This document shows, in pieces, positions 1 to 7,713 of a stretch of 18,866 nucleotides of DNA; positions within the stretch are counted from its first letter, which is position 1, and every line of letters starts with the position of its first letter. Made by a program: the position numbers and the translations under genes. Origin of the DNA: Cryomorphaceae bacterium (GTDB lineage: Bacteria; Bacteroidota; Bacteroidia; Flavobacteriales; BACL11). The stretch lies in the NCBI GenBank assembly GCA_949531795.1, contig CATIQX010000035.1:1-18866 (forward strand), read 5' to 3'. The notes below the pieces were generated by a model, which saw only the letters and a list, made by a program, of their open reading frames with translations, was not told where the DNA came from and did not search any database.

Positions 1-16
1 CATTCTATTTTAAAAT

Positions 17-49
17 TTTGATGTTGTAAAAATAGGATTTTTATCTTTG
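17..49 (+). promoter_or_regulatory. Bacteroidota-type promoter for the acyltransferase-gatC operon
   Basis: TATCTTTG at 42-49 fits the Bacteroidota -7 consensus TAnnTTTG. TTTG at 17-20 lies 21 bases upstream and could serve as the -33 element. The box ends only 4 bases before the ATG at 54, so a transcript starting at the usual distance would have almost no leader. Assigned by motif and spacing only. Confidence 0.6.
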
Positions 50-53
50 CAAT

Positions 54-791
54 ATGAAATGGCTCGGGTATCTTTTAAGTTCGCTTTGGCGATTATGGTT
101 TTTACTAATATTTATCTTAATATTTATTCTTTTTATGCCAGCTCTTTTTTTCTTTACTGCTTTCGTGAAAAATGAAATAATTGTTGCTAGACTTTGTCGT
201 TACTGGTCTAAACTAACTCTATACTTTTCCTTTATTTTTCCTAAAGTAGAATGGGAGGAAAAGCTAAATCAAAAAGAACAATATATATTTTGTCCAAATC
301 ATGTTTCCACTTTAGACATTCCATTTATACTAGCTGTACTTCCTATGCCTTTACAATACATTGGAAAAGCTGAAATAGCAAAGATTCCTTTGTTTGGATA
401 TTTCTTCAAAAACAATTCTGTAATTGTTGATCGAACAAACAAAAGAAACGCTTATAGTGCTTTCATAAAAGCAGGAGAAAAATTGAAAATAGGCATTAAC
501 ATGTGTATCTTCCCAGAAGGAGGAATCCCTAAATCAGATGTTTTCTTGAAGAAATTTAAGAATGGACCTTTTCGCTTGGCATTAGATCAAAATATAAAAA
601 TAGTACCTATAACTATGCCTGACAGCAAAAATATGTTTCCAGAGCAATACTTTAAAGGCAGGCCTGGTATAGTAAGAATTAAAATCCATAAAGCTATTGC
701 GCCAAATAGCTTGGAAGAAAAAAGCATAAAATATTTTAATCTTTCAGTTTACAATACTATTTTTGAGCAATTAAAAAACTATGAGCAATAA
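54..791 (+). CDS. 1-acyl-sn-glycerol-3-phosphate acyltransferase family protein (PlsC-like)
   Basis: A 245-residue lysophospholipid acyltransferase-family protein, which would transfer an acyl chain to lysophosphatidic acid or a related lysolipid at the inner membrane. A long hydrophobic segment spans residues about 8-38 and should anchor the protein. The catalytic NHxSxxD box is visible as NHVSTLDIPF (residues about 82-91), and the second conserved block is FPEGGIPKSD (about 153-162). Length is normal for the family. The start ATG follows a TAnnTTTG promoter box by 4 bases. The 3' end overlaps gatC by 11 bases, so the two are probably translated together. The exact acyl acceptor cannot be read from sequence; ornithine-lipid or other aminolipid acylation is an alternative to phosphatidic acid synthesis. 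Confidence 0.9.
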   Translation: MKWLGYLLSSLWRLWFLLIFILIFILFMPALFFFTAFVKNEIIVARLCRYWSKLTLYFSFIFPKVEWEEKLNQKEQYIFCPNHVSTLDIPFILAVLPMPLQYIGKAEIAKIPLFGYFFKNNSVIVDRTNKRNAYSAFIKAGEKLKIGINMCIFPEGGIPKSDVFLKKFKNGPFRLALDQNIKIVPITMPDSKNMFPEQYFKGRPGIVRIKIHKAIAPNSLEEKSIKYFNLSVYNTIFEQLKNYEQ

Positions 792-1083
792 CATTAACAT
801 TGACGACAAATTAATAGCAGATTTATCACGCCTAGCTAAACTTAATTTTGATGATTCAAAAGCTGAAAAAATGAAAAGTGATTTAGATAAGATTATTATA
901 TTTGTTAATAAATTATCTGAGATAAATACAACTGGAGTTGAACCATTAATCTACTTAAGTGAGGAAGTAAATGTATTAAGAGTAGATGAAATTAAACATG
1001 AAGTTTCTCAAGAAAATGCACTCAATAATGCCCCTCAAAAAGATTCTGACTATTTTAAAGTCCCAACGGTCTTAAGAAAGTAA
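781..1083 (+). CDS. gatC: Asp-tRNA(Asn)/Glu-tRNA(Gln) amidotransferase subunit C
   Basis: A 100-residue protein with the complete GatC pattern: an N-terminal helix carrying LADLSRLAKL-type spacing (IADLSRLAKLNF), the middle VEPLIYLSEEVNVLRVDE segment, and the C-terminal NAPQKDSDYFKVPTVL signature. GatC is the small subunit that wraps around and stabilises GatA in the GatCAB complex, which amidates misacylated Glu-tRNA(Gln) and/or Asp-tRNA(Asn). gatA and gatB are not in this window, so the complex is encoded at scattered loci. The ATG lies inside the last codons of the upstream acyltransferase gene (11-base overlap). The stop TAA is directly followed by the reverse-strand stop of the next gene. 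Confidence 0.95.
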   Translation: MSNNINIDDKLIADLSRLAKLNFDDSKAEKMKSDLDKIIIFVNKLSEINTTGVEPLIYLSEEVNVLRVDEIKHEVSQENALNNAPQKDSDYFKVPTVLRK

Positions 1084-2550
1084 TTATAGCTTAAACCAAC
1101 CTTTAGCCCTTGCTTTGTTATTTTGGGCGTATATATCTTCTTTATACCTAAAGTCATTAGTTGTTGCGTGATATTTGTAATCCTTGGCTAAATCTTTATG
1201 ATACTTTGCAATATACTCAATAGCATTCATGATATAAGACACCTCATCATCTGTCATCGTAGGGTGTATTGACATACGAACCCATCCTGGCTTGGAAGTT
1301 AAATTACCTTCACTTATTTTATTGGCAATCTCACAGGATTGGTCATTTTGGACATTCAACAAGATATGGCCATAAGTTCCTGCACAAGAACATCCTCCTC
1401 TGACTTGTATCCCATACTTATCGTTCAATAACTGTACTCCTAAATTATAATGTAAATTATCAAAATAAAAAGAATATACGCCTAGGCGTTTAGGGAAATT
1501 ATCGGCCAAAACATGTACGTTATCTAATTTCAAAAATTTACTCCAGATAATTTCATGTAATTCATCTTCTCTAGCTAAAATGTTTTTTACACCCATTTTA
1601 TTTTTCAATTTAATAGCAAGTGCCGTTTTTATTGTTTGCAAAAATGCTGGAGTGCCTCCATCTTCTCTTACCTCAATATTATCAACATATTTATGTTCAC
1701 CCCAAGGATTTGTCCAATCTACTGTTCCTCCACCGGGATTGTCAGGCACATTGTTTTTATATAATTGCTTGTTAAAAGCTAAAATTCCTGTTGCACCAGG
1801 CCCACCTAAAAACTTATGAGGAGAAAAATAAATAGCATCTAATTGTTGCTTTGGGTTTTTAGGATGCATATTAATATCAACATACGGAGCAGAACAAGCA
1901 AAATCAACAAAACAAAGGCCTCCATTATTATGCATTATTTCAGCAATTTCATAATAAGGAGTAAATACTCCAGTAACATTGGAGCAAGAAGTAACAGCTG
2001 CAATTTTTAGTTTTCTGTCATTGTATTCGTCTAATAGAGGTTGAAAAGCAACCAAGTCAATAACTCCATCATTTGTATAGGGAATTAATACCACTTCTGC
2101 AATGGTTTCTAACCACGTAGTTTGGTTAGAATGATGCTCCATGTGTGTAACAAAAATAATTGGGCGATTTTTTATGCTAATTTCATCTCTATATTTTTCA
2201 TGAATTTTTAAACCTAAAATCCTTTGAAATTTATTTACAAGCATAGTCATTCCTGCTCCACCAGAAATAAGGATATCATTATTACTAGCACCAATATGAT
2301 CCTTTATAATTTGTATTGCTTCACTAAAAGCTAAACTCATTGTAGCTCCTGTAGTTGAAGTTTCGGTGTGCGTATTAGCTACAAAAGGAAAGATTTCTTT
2401 ATTTAATTTTTCCTCTATTCCTTTATAAATTCTACCACTAGCAGTCCAGTCAGCATAAAGAATTTTCTTCTTACCAAAAGGTGACATAAAGGTTTGCCCT
2501 CTGCCAACTACTTGCTCTCTAAATGGGGCGAAATATTGCTCTAAACTCAT
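1084..2550 (-). CDS. Aminotransferase class V / cysteine desulfurase-like PLP enzyme
   Basis: A fold-type I PLP enzyme of 488 residues when started at the ATG at 2550. A TTG two codons upstream is also in frame but less likely. The PLP Schiff-base lysine is K246 in SPHKFLGGPGATG. The cofactor-ring Asp is in CFVDFACSAP (D216), and a THMEHHSN block supplies the stacking His. Where SufS/CsdA carry their catalytic Cys, this protein has VRGGCSCAGTYGH with two cysteines (C387, C389), compatible with sulfur transfer. It is longer than classic SufS (about 400 residues) because of an extended N-terminus and a charged C-terminal tail. The S66 peptidase gene ends 8 bases upstream, so both probably share a transcript. 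The substrate is unknown; cysteine desulfurase, selenocysteine lyase or another class V activity are all possible. Confidence 0.85.
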   Translation of the reverse strand: MSLEQYFAPFREQVVGRGQTFMSPFGKKKILYADWTASGRIYKGIEEKLNKEIFPFVANTHTETSTTGATMSLAFSEAIQIIKDHIGASNNDILISGGAGMTMLVNKFQRILGLKIHEKYRDEISIKNRPIIFVTHMEHHSNQTTWLETIAEVVLIPYTNDGVIDLVAFQPLLDEYNDRKLKIAAVTSCSNVTGVFTPYYEIAEIMHNNGGLCFVDFACSAPYVDINMHPKNPKQQLDAIYFSPHKFLGGPGATGILAFNKQLYKNNVPDNPGGGTVDWTNPWGEHKYVDNIEVREDGGTPAFLQTIKTALAIKLKNKMGVKNILAREDELHEIIWSKFLKLDNVHVLADNFPKRLGVYSFYFDNLHYNLGVQLLNDKYGIQVRGGCSCAGTYGHILLNVQNDQSCEIANKISEGNLTSKPGWVRMSIHPTMTDDEVSYIMNAIEYIAKYHKDLAKDYKYHATTNDFRYKEDIYAQNNKARAKGWFKL

Positions 2551-2558
2551 AATCAAAA

Positions 2559-3455
2559 TTATTCTTGAAACAAACTTACACTATTTTTATTTATTTCTAA
2601 AATAGAATTTACCCCTAATTTTAAGGACCTATTATCAGAAAGATGTCCAGCTGGGAATCCAAAACAAATAGGGAAATTATAATCCTTAGTATAATCTAAA
2701 ATTATTTGTTCTGCTGTTTTCCCAAAAGAAATAGAATTATCATTCATATCACTCATTCCCCCAACAATTAGTCCTTTTAATTTCCCCAACATACCACTAC
2801 GCTTTAAATTTATCATCATTCTATCAATATGGTATAGATACTCATCTAAATCTTCAATGAATAAAATCTTACATGTAGTATTTATATCTGATTGAGATCC
2901 TGATAATGAATAAAGAATAGAAAGATTTCCTCCTATAATATCACCCTCTATTTTTCCAAATTTGTTAAGAGGATGAGCTTTACACTTAACGCTATTTAAG
3001 TTAGTTAAAAGAGAGTTTTTTAATGATTTTAAGCTTTCATTAGTGTTACTTTCAAAATTAATTGGCATGGTAGCATGTAAACTAGCAATTCCTAAATTAT
3101 TCAAATGGGAATGCAAAACAGTTACATCACTATAGCCAACAATCCATTTTGGATTTATTTTTAAATTATTAAAATTAATGGCATCAATTATTTGAACAGT
3201 ACCATAACCGCCCCTAGCACATAAAATAGCTTTAATGCTATTGTCATCAATCATAATTTGTAAGTCAGCCGTTCTTTGCTCAATTGTGCCTGAAAACTGA
3301 TCATCTTTTTCAAATAAATTTATTCCCAAAACAACTTTTAGCCCCCAACTCTCAAGGGTTTCTATTGCCGGATTCAATTCCTCTACGGTAATTATACGAG
3401 CAGTAGAAATAATACCAATTTTATCTCCAATGTTTAATTTTTCAGGAATTATCAT
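2559..3455 (-). CDS. LD-carboxypeptidase (peptidase family S66)
   Basis: A 298-residue S66 serine peptidase. Members cut the L,D bond releasing the terminal D-Ala of tetrapeptide muropeptides during murein recycling (LdcA), or cleave microcin C derivatives (MccF). The catalytic triad is visible: Ser109 in VGYSDVTVLH, Glu201 in FIEDLDEYLYHIDRM, and His271 in FGFPAGHLSDNRSLKLG. The conserved CARGGYGTVQIID segment at 79-91 is also present. There is no signal peptide, so a cytoplasmic recycling role fits. Length is typical. It starts at ATG 3455, divergent from metG, with 118 bases between the starts. I favour the LdcA-type role over MccF because no microcin genes are nearby. Confidence 0.9.
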   Translation of the reverse strand: MIIPEKLNIGDKIGIISTARIITVEELNPAIETLESWGLKVVLGINLFEKDDQFSGTIEQRTADLQIMIDDNSIKAILCARGGYGTVQIIDAINFNNLKINPKWIVGYSDVTVLHSHLNNLGIASLHATMPINFESNTNESLKSLKNSLLTNLNSVKCKAHPLNKFGKIEGDIIGGNLSILYSLSGSQSDINTTCKILFIEDLDEYLYHIDRMMINLKRSGMLGKLKGLIVGGMSDMNDNSISFGKTAEQIILDYTKDYNFPICFGFPAGHLSDNRSLKLGVNSILEINKNSVSLFQE

Positions 3456-3540
3456 TTTTATTTTTTTACTGTATTGTTAAATTCAAGTCTAGCATTTAAA
3501 AGCGAATCAGTCTTGTGTCTATTTTCTAATAACTAAAACT

Positions 3541-3548
3541 TATATTTG
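3541..3548 (+). promoter_or_regulatory. -7 promoter box upstream of metG
   Basis: TATATTTG is a perfect TAnnTTTG match ending 25 bases before the metG ATG, leaving a short leader. The nearest upstream TTG (3513-3515) is 25 bases away, longer than the usual spacing of about 20, so the -33 element is uncertain. The same 118-base gap must also carry the divergent promoter for the S66 peptidase gene. The best reverse-strand candidate there, TAGACTTG (3484-3491), has one mismatch. Confidence 0.5.
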
Positions 3549-3573
3549 CGAAAATAATTTTTTTCTTAGAGAA

Positions 3574-5268
3574 ATGAGTACAAAAAGATACACAGTTACA
3601 TCAGCACTACCTTACGCTAACGGACCATTACATATTGGACATATAGCGGGAGCTTACTTACCAGCCGATATTTATGTTAGATATTTAAAAGGAAAAGGGC
3701 ATGATGTTGTTTTTGTTTGCGGCTCAGACGAACATGGAGCTGCTATTACTTTGCGCGCTAAAAATGATGGAGTATTACCACAAGAAATTGTAGACAAATA
3801 TCACAATATAAATAAAAAATCATTTGCTGATTTCGGAATTGACTTCAGTATTTACCATAGAACTTCTGATGAATTACATCATGATACTGCTCAGGATTTT
3901 TTCAAAATATTAGAAGAAAAAAATGTATTCACTAAAAAATCAACTAAACAATTTTATGATCAAGAAAATAATCAATTTTTAGCAGACAGATACATAACCG
4001 GTGAATGCCCTAAATGTCATGCTGATGGAGCTTATGGCGACCAATGTGAAAAATGTGGTTCCGCACTTAGCCCTGAAGAATTAATAAATCCCACTTCTAC
4101 TTTAAGTGGGAAAATTCCTGTAAAAAAAGAAACTTCTCACTGGTATTTACCAATGGAAAAGCATGAAGAATGGCTAAAGAATTGGATAGAAGATGGATAT
4201 TTAGATGGCGAAAGTCATCATGATCCTAAAACATGGAGAAGTCAAGTAATTGGGCAATGCAAATCATGGATTGATGGTGGCTTACGATCTCGCGCTATGA
4301 CGCGTGATTTAGATTGGGGAGTAAAAGTTCCAATAAAAGGTGCGGATGGGAAAGTACTTTATGTTTGGCTAGATGCTCCAATCGGTTATATTTCAGCAAC
4401 TAAAAAATGGGCTTCCGAAAATAATAAAAACTGGGAAGATTACTGGAAAAATAAGAACACAGAGTTAGTTCATTTTATTGGAAAAGATAATATTGTTTTT
4501 CATTGTATTATTTTTCCAATAATCTTAAAAGCGCATGAGGGATATATTTTACCTACAAATGTTCCTGCAAATGAGTTTTTGAATTTGGAAGGAAAGAAAC
4601 TTTCTACATCTCGTAATTGGGCAATCTGGTTACATGAATACTTAGAGGATTTTAAAGGACAAGAGGATTCTTTACGATATGCACTCTGCGCAACAGCTCC
4701 TGAAAATAAAGATACAGACTTCACTTGGACCGACTTCCAATCAAGGAATAACAATGAATTAGTCGCTATATTTGGTAACTTCATTAATCGCGTAGTGGTT
4801 TTAACCAATAAGTATTGGGAGGGCGTAGTTCCTGCCTGCAATACGCTTGAAACTTATGATATAGAAGTATTAGATAAGTTAAAAAGATTTCCTGATAAAA
4901 TTAGTGCTTCAATTGAGAAATATCGATTCCGTGAGGCACTAAGCGAATTAATGAATTTAGCACGCCTTGGAAATAAATATTTAGCAGATACTGAACCTTG
5001 GAAATTAAAAAAGACTGATGAGAAAAGAACGGAAACTATTATGAATATCTCTATGCAAATTTCAGCATCTTTAGCTATATTATCTGAACCTTTTATGCCC
5101 TTTTCATCAGAAAAGTTAAAAGATTTACTAAAACTTAATAATGTGACTTGGAATGATGCAGGGGGAGTAATTATTAATGATAACCATAAAATAAAACCTG
5201 CAACTCATTTATTTAATAAAATTGAAGATGAGAAAATTGAACAGCAATTAGAAAAACTAAAGCAATAA
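3574..5268 (+). CDS. metG: Methionyl-tRNA synthetase, lacking the C-terminal tRNA-binding domain
   Basis: Charges tRNA(Met) with methionine in the cytoplasm. The Rossmann catalytic domain has the class I HIGH motif at 20-23 ([10 protein letters not shown]) and a KMSKS-equivalent KLSTS at 342-346. The connective peptide holds a Zn knuckle with Cys145, Cys148, Cys158 and Cys161. The anticodon-binding helical bundle runs from about 385 to 545. The protein ends at residue 564 just after this bundle, in [15 protein letters not shown]. coli MetG has 677 residues, and related long forms carry a C-terminal OB-fold (Trbp111/EMAP-like) domain that is absent here. The next gene begins within about 50 bases and is unrelated, so this is not a frameshift. 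The core enzyme looks fully active. Confidence 0.96.
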   Translation: MSTKRYTVTSALPYANGPLHIGHIAGAYLPADIYVRYLKGKGHDVVFVCGSDEHGAAITLRAKNDGVLPQEIVDKYHNINKKSFADFGIDFSIYHRTSDELHHDTAQDFFKILEEKNVFTKKSTKQFYDQENNQFLADRYITGECPKCHADGAYGDQCEKCGSALSPEELINPTSTLSGKIPVKKETSHWYLPMEKHEEWLKNWIEDGYLDGESHHDPKTWRSQVIGQCKSWIDGGLRSRAMTRDLDWGVKVPIKGADGKVLYVWLDAPIGYISATKKWASENNKNWEDYWKNKNTELVHFIGKDNIVFHCIIFPIILKAHEGYILPTNVPANEFLNLEGKKLSTSRNWAIWLHEYLEDFKGQEDSLRYALCATAPENKDTDFTWTDFQSRNNNELVAIFGNFINRVVVLTNKYWEGVVPACNTLETYDIEVLDKLKRFPDKISASIEKYRFREALSELMNLARLGNKYLADTEPWKLKKTDEKRTETIMNISMQISASLAILSEPFMPFSSEKLKDLLKLNNVTWNDAGGVIINDNHKIKPATHLFNKIEDEKIEQQLEKLKQ

Positions 5269-5320
5269 ATACTCTTATGTGTGCTTAATAGGCATTAAAT
5301 TAGCAACTTTAATATATCCT

Positions 5321-6460
5321 ATGAAAAGATTAACTACTCTCCTTGCGCTAACTTTTATTAGTGCTTTAACATTAGCTCAATGTAATGGCAGATACCAAAC
5401 AGAAATTTTCAGCTCAGTTACCAAAACTACAGTTAACTACTCAGATGTTTATAATGACAATGCGCATAGCATGGATATTTATATTGCAGATGGTGATGCC
5501 GAAATAAATAGACCGGTAATCATTTATATGCATGGAGGGTCTTTTCTTGGTGGAGACAAATCAGCAATAGACTGCGTAGACTTCTGTGAAAGCTTTGCTA
5601 AAAAAGGATATGTAACAGCTAGCGCTAATTATCGCTTAGCTAATGATGCTCAATCTTTTGCATTATATCAGGAAGAACAATATACTACAGTATTGAAAGT
5701 AGTCTCTGACATAAAAGGTGCTATTAGATATTTTAGAAAAAGTTTAGTGAATGGAAATCCTTATGGTATTGATGGAAATGCTATTTTTATTGGAGGCTAC
5801 TCTGCTGGTGCTGTGGCTGCAATTCATTCAGCCTATATTGATTCCATCTCTGATTTACCTATTTCTATAACATATATAAATATCTTAACTGGACAATCTG
5901 TTGACTTTAATCCACAAGATCTTGTAAATATAATTGGCGGTAATTTAGAGGGAGATGCTGGTAATTATGGATTTTCTTCAGAAGTAAGTGGTGTTATTAG
6001 TTTTGCTGGAGGAATTAATGATATTAACTGGATAGACAGTTATGATGAACCAATAGTAAGTTGTCAAGGAGATGCAGATCAAATAGTTAATTATAACTGT
6101 GGTCCAGGACTAAATATTCCAACAGTATTCACTCTATGTGGAGCAGCTGAGATACATCCTAAGGCTAACATTGAAGGAGTTATAAATGATTATTTAGTTT
6201 TAACGGGTGAAGGACATGAATGGTGTAGTGCCGGCAATAATAGCCCATTATTTTCGCAAGCACTTGATTTCACTAGTGCTTTCTTATTCCCTTTATTACC
6301 CTGTAATAATACTACATCAATTTCAGAAGAAAATGCAAGAAATAAGCAGCTTATTCGCATTACAGATATGATTGGGAGAAATACTAGTATAATAAGCAAT
6401 AGTCCTTTATTTTACATCTATAGTGATGGTAGCGTAGAAAATAAAATCATACTTAATTAA
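5321..6460 (+). CDS. Secreted alpha/beta hydrolase (carboxylesterase-like) with a T9SS sorting tail
   Basis: A 379-residue exported hydrolase. I start it at the ATG at 5321 because a clean signal peptide follows (KR, hydrophobic residues 5-18, cleavage near ALTLA-Q); an in-frame ATG at 5279 would put 14 non-signal residues in front. The fold is shown by an oxyanion HGGSFLGGDKS at 71-81, the nucleophile elbow GGYSAGA with Ser161, an acid candidate in GDADQIV (D251 or D253), and His299 in GEGHEWC. Residues about 342-379 (LIRITDMIGR through LFYIYSDG to KIILN) look like a T9SS C-terminal sorting domain of the kind common on exported proteins of marine Flavobacteriales. Many cysteines suggest an oxidising location. 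The substrate is unknown; esters of polysaccharides or lipids are plausible. Confidence 0.85.
   Translation: MKRLTTLLALTFISALTLAQCNGRYQTEIFSSVTKTTVNYSDVYNDNAHSMDIYIADGDAEINRPVIIYMHGGSFLGGDKSAIDCVDFCESFAKKGYVTASANYRLANDAQSFALYQEEQYTTVLKVVSDIKGAIRYFRKSLVNGNPYGIDGNAIFIGGYSAGAVAAIHSAYIDSISDLPISITYINILTGQSVDFNPQDLVNIIGGNLEGDAGNYGFSSEVSGVISFAGGINDINWIDSYDEPIVSCQGDADQIVNYNCGPGLNIPTVFTLCGAAEIHPKANIEGVINDYLVLTGEGHEWCSAGNNSPLFSQALDFTSAFLFPLLPCNNTTSISEENARNKQLIRITDMIGRNTSIISNSPLFYIYSDGSVENKIILN
6344..6457 (+). other. T9SS C-terminal sorting signal of the hydrolase
   Basis: The last 38 codons encode a short beta-strand module with the pattern LIRITDMIGR, a variable linker, then PLFYIYSDGSVENKIIL. This resembles type A T9SS signals that direct a periplasmic protein through the outer membrane, after which the signal is removed. 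The assignment rests on recognising the pattern and on the preceding signal peptide. Confidence 0.7.
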
Positions 6461-6817
6461 TTGGGAAAACACAATCAATTGGAAAAAGAAGGTGAGTTAA
6501 TTGCCTTTATGGTTTTGCAAAGAGATGGATTTACAATTCTAGAGACAAATTGGCGTTTTCAAGAATCTAAAGTTGATATTATCGCTAAAAAAGAAGGTTT
6601 TCTTATTTTCACTGAAGTAAAAACTAGAAAAAGTAAGAAATTTGGGAAACAATCAGATGCCATCGATAAAAAGAAAATAGCAATCTATAAAGGGGCTGCT
6701 CAAGACTATTTGATTCAACACACAGGCAAGGGTAAATTAGAAATTAGGTTTGATATAGTTAATATTACCATTGGAAAAGATGAAACCGAAATAAAACATA
6801 TCCCAAATGCTTTTTAA
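6461..6817 (+). CDS. YraN family (UPF0102) protein, TTG start
   Basis: A 118-residue member of the UPF0102/YraN family, which has a restriction-endonuclease-like fold and no firmly established function. Family landmarks are the N-terminal H-N-Q-L-x-x-x-G block, ILETNWRFQESKVDIIAKK with Asp39, and FTEVKTRKSKKFG with Glu52 and Lys54, matching the nuclease-type D...ExK core. The start must be TTG at 6461: the family N-terminus begins right there, and the preceding codon in the same frame is the stop of the hydrolase gene. The two genes therefore abut with no spacer, which suggests translational coupling. There is no visible Shine-Dalgarno sequence. Confidence 0.88.
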   Translation: MGKHNQLEKEGELIAFMVLQRDGFTILETNWRFQESKVDIIAKKEGFLIFTEVKTRKSKKFGKQSDAIDKKKIAIYKGAAQDYLIQHTGKGKLEIRFDIVNITIGKDETEIKHIPNAF

Positions 6818-6818
6818 G

Positions 6819-6826
6819 TATCTTTG
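6819..6826 (+). promoter_or_regulatory. -7 promoter box upstream of the RluB-like gene
   Basis: TATCTTTG matches TAnnTTTG and lies between the yraN-like stop (6815-6817) and the ATG at 6841, 14 bases before it. No TTG is found at the expected -33 distance. The match suggests the RluB-like gene has its own start of transcription besides any read-through from upstream. Confidence 0.45.
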
Positions 6827-6840
6827 CCAAAATTTTCAAG

Positions 6841-7653
6841 ATGAGAAGAGAAGGAAAAACCAGAAGAGACTTTAGTGAAAAACCAAATCCTAAAATGAAA
6901 TCTTCATTTCGTACTAGGCAGAATGAAAAAAAATCTGTTGACGATGGAAAAATGAGATTGAATAAATTTATCGCTAATTCAGGAATTTGCAGTAGAAGAG
7001 AGGCTGATAAATTTATTGAAGCAGGTGTAGTTACAGTAAATGGTGTTGGCGTTACTGAAATGGGATTACGAGTAAGTAAAACTGATGAGATAAAATTCAA
7101 CGGACAAAAAATAAAGTCCGACCCTCCAAGATATGTACTTTTAAACAAGCCAAAAAACTATTCTGGCAGAGTCGATAGTGCTTCAAGCACGACATCAGTA
7201 ATGCAACTAATAAAACAAGCCTGTAAGGAAAGGGTTTTTCCTGTAGATAAACTAAATAAAACAGAAACTGGACTACTACTTTTCACAAACGATACTGACT
7301 TATCAAAAAAACTAGGGGCTTCTAAAAAGAATATTAAAGAAATTTATCAAATCACCTTGGATAAAAACTTAAGTCAAGTGCATTTAGAAAATATCCGAGA
7401 TGGGATTTTTATGAATGGAAGAACTATAAACCTAGATTTGATATCGTACATAAATGGAAAAGATAAAAACGAGATTGGTATTGAAAATAGTAATGGAGGA
7501 ATAAAATTAGTAAAGCAGTTATTCGAAAAAATAAACTACAAGATAATCAAATTAGATAGAGTATTTCTAGGAGGATTAACTAAGAAGGATTTACCAAGAA
7601 AACATTACAGGCATCTTACTCAAGATGAAATAAATATTTTAAGAAGGCTTTAA
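6841..7653 (+). CDS. RsuA/RluB-family protein with S4 domain; catalytic Asp replaced by Asn
   Basis: A 270-residue homologue of the rRNA pseudouridine synthases RsuA/RluB/RluF. A basic N-terminal tail (1-37) precedes an S4 RNA-binding domain (38-92, RLNKFIANSGICSRREADKFI) and the synthase domain (97-270, beginning RYVLLNKPKNY). Active enzymes carry GRLDxxTxGL with the catalytic Asp. Here the segment reads DKLNKTETGLLL (136-147), so Gly, Arg and the catalytic Asp (now Asn139) are all changed. The C-terminal block, usually rich in Arg (NRIVRRMF in relatives), is IKLVKQLF. The Tyr in EIYQITL and the KLDRVFLGGL strand are retained. It is probably an RNA-binding pseudoenzyme, or one with altered chemistry, acting on the ribosome. 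The frame is intact, so it is not a decayed gene. Confidence 0.85.
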   Translation: MRREGKTRRDFSEKPNPKMKSSFRTRQNEKKSVDDGKMRLNKFIANSGICSRREADKFIEAGVVTVNGVGVTEMGLRVSKTDEIKFNGQKIKSDPPRYVLLNKPKNYSGRVDSASSTTSVMQLIKQACKERVFPVDKLNKTETGLLLFTNDTDLSKKLGASKKNIKEIYQITLDKNLSQVHLENIRDGIFMNGRTINLDLISYINGKDKNEIGIENSNGGIKLVKQLFEKINYKIIKLDRVFLGGLTKKDLPRKHYRHLTQDEINILRRL

Positions 7654-7661
7654 TTTATACC

Positions 7662-7675
7662 AGATTTACAAATCT
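7662..7675. repeat. Short AT-rich inverted repeat between genes
   Basis: AGATTT and AAATCT flank two bases in the 60-base gap between the RluB-like and AsmA-like genes. It could form a 5-bp hairpin with a 4-base loop, or be a small operator. It is weak, has no good U-tract, and may be chance in such AT-rich sequence. Confidence 0.25.
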
Positions 7676-7713
7676 TTCGTTATTGTTTTGATTATCGTAT
7701 TTTTATCGACTTA

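Noticed and set aside
4500..4841. Reverse-strand open frame inside metG
   Set aside because: Antisense to a strongly conserved gene, no recognisable protein features and no promoter; similar antisense frames inside the aminotransferase, hydrolase, RluB-like, AsmA, kinase and hemW genes were dropped for the same reason.
5279..5320. Longer start for the hydrolase at ATG 5279
   Set aside because: It would add 14 residues before a well-formed signal peptide; the ATG at 5321 gives the normal arrangement.
6440..6480. A broken hydrolase-YraN fusion gene interrupted by a stop
   Set aside because: The hydrolase ends with a complete T9SS tail and the YraN part begins with the normal family N-terminus, so these are two complete genes.
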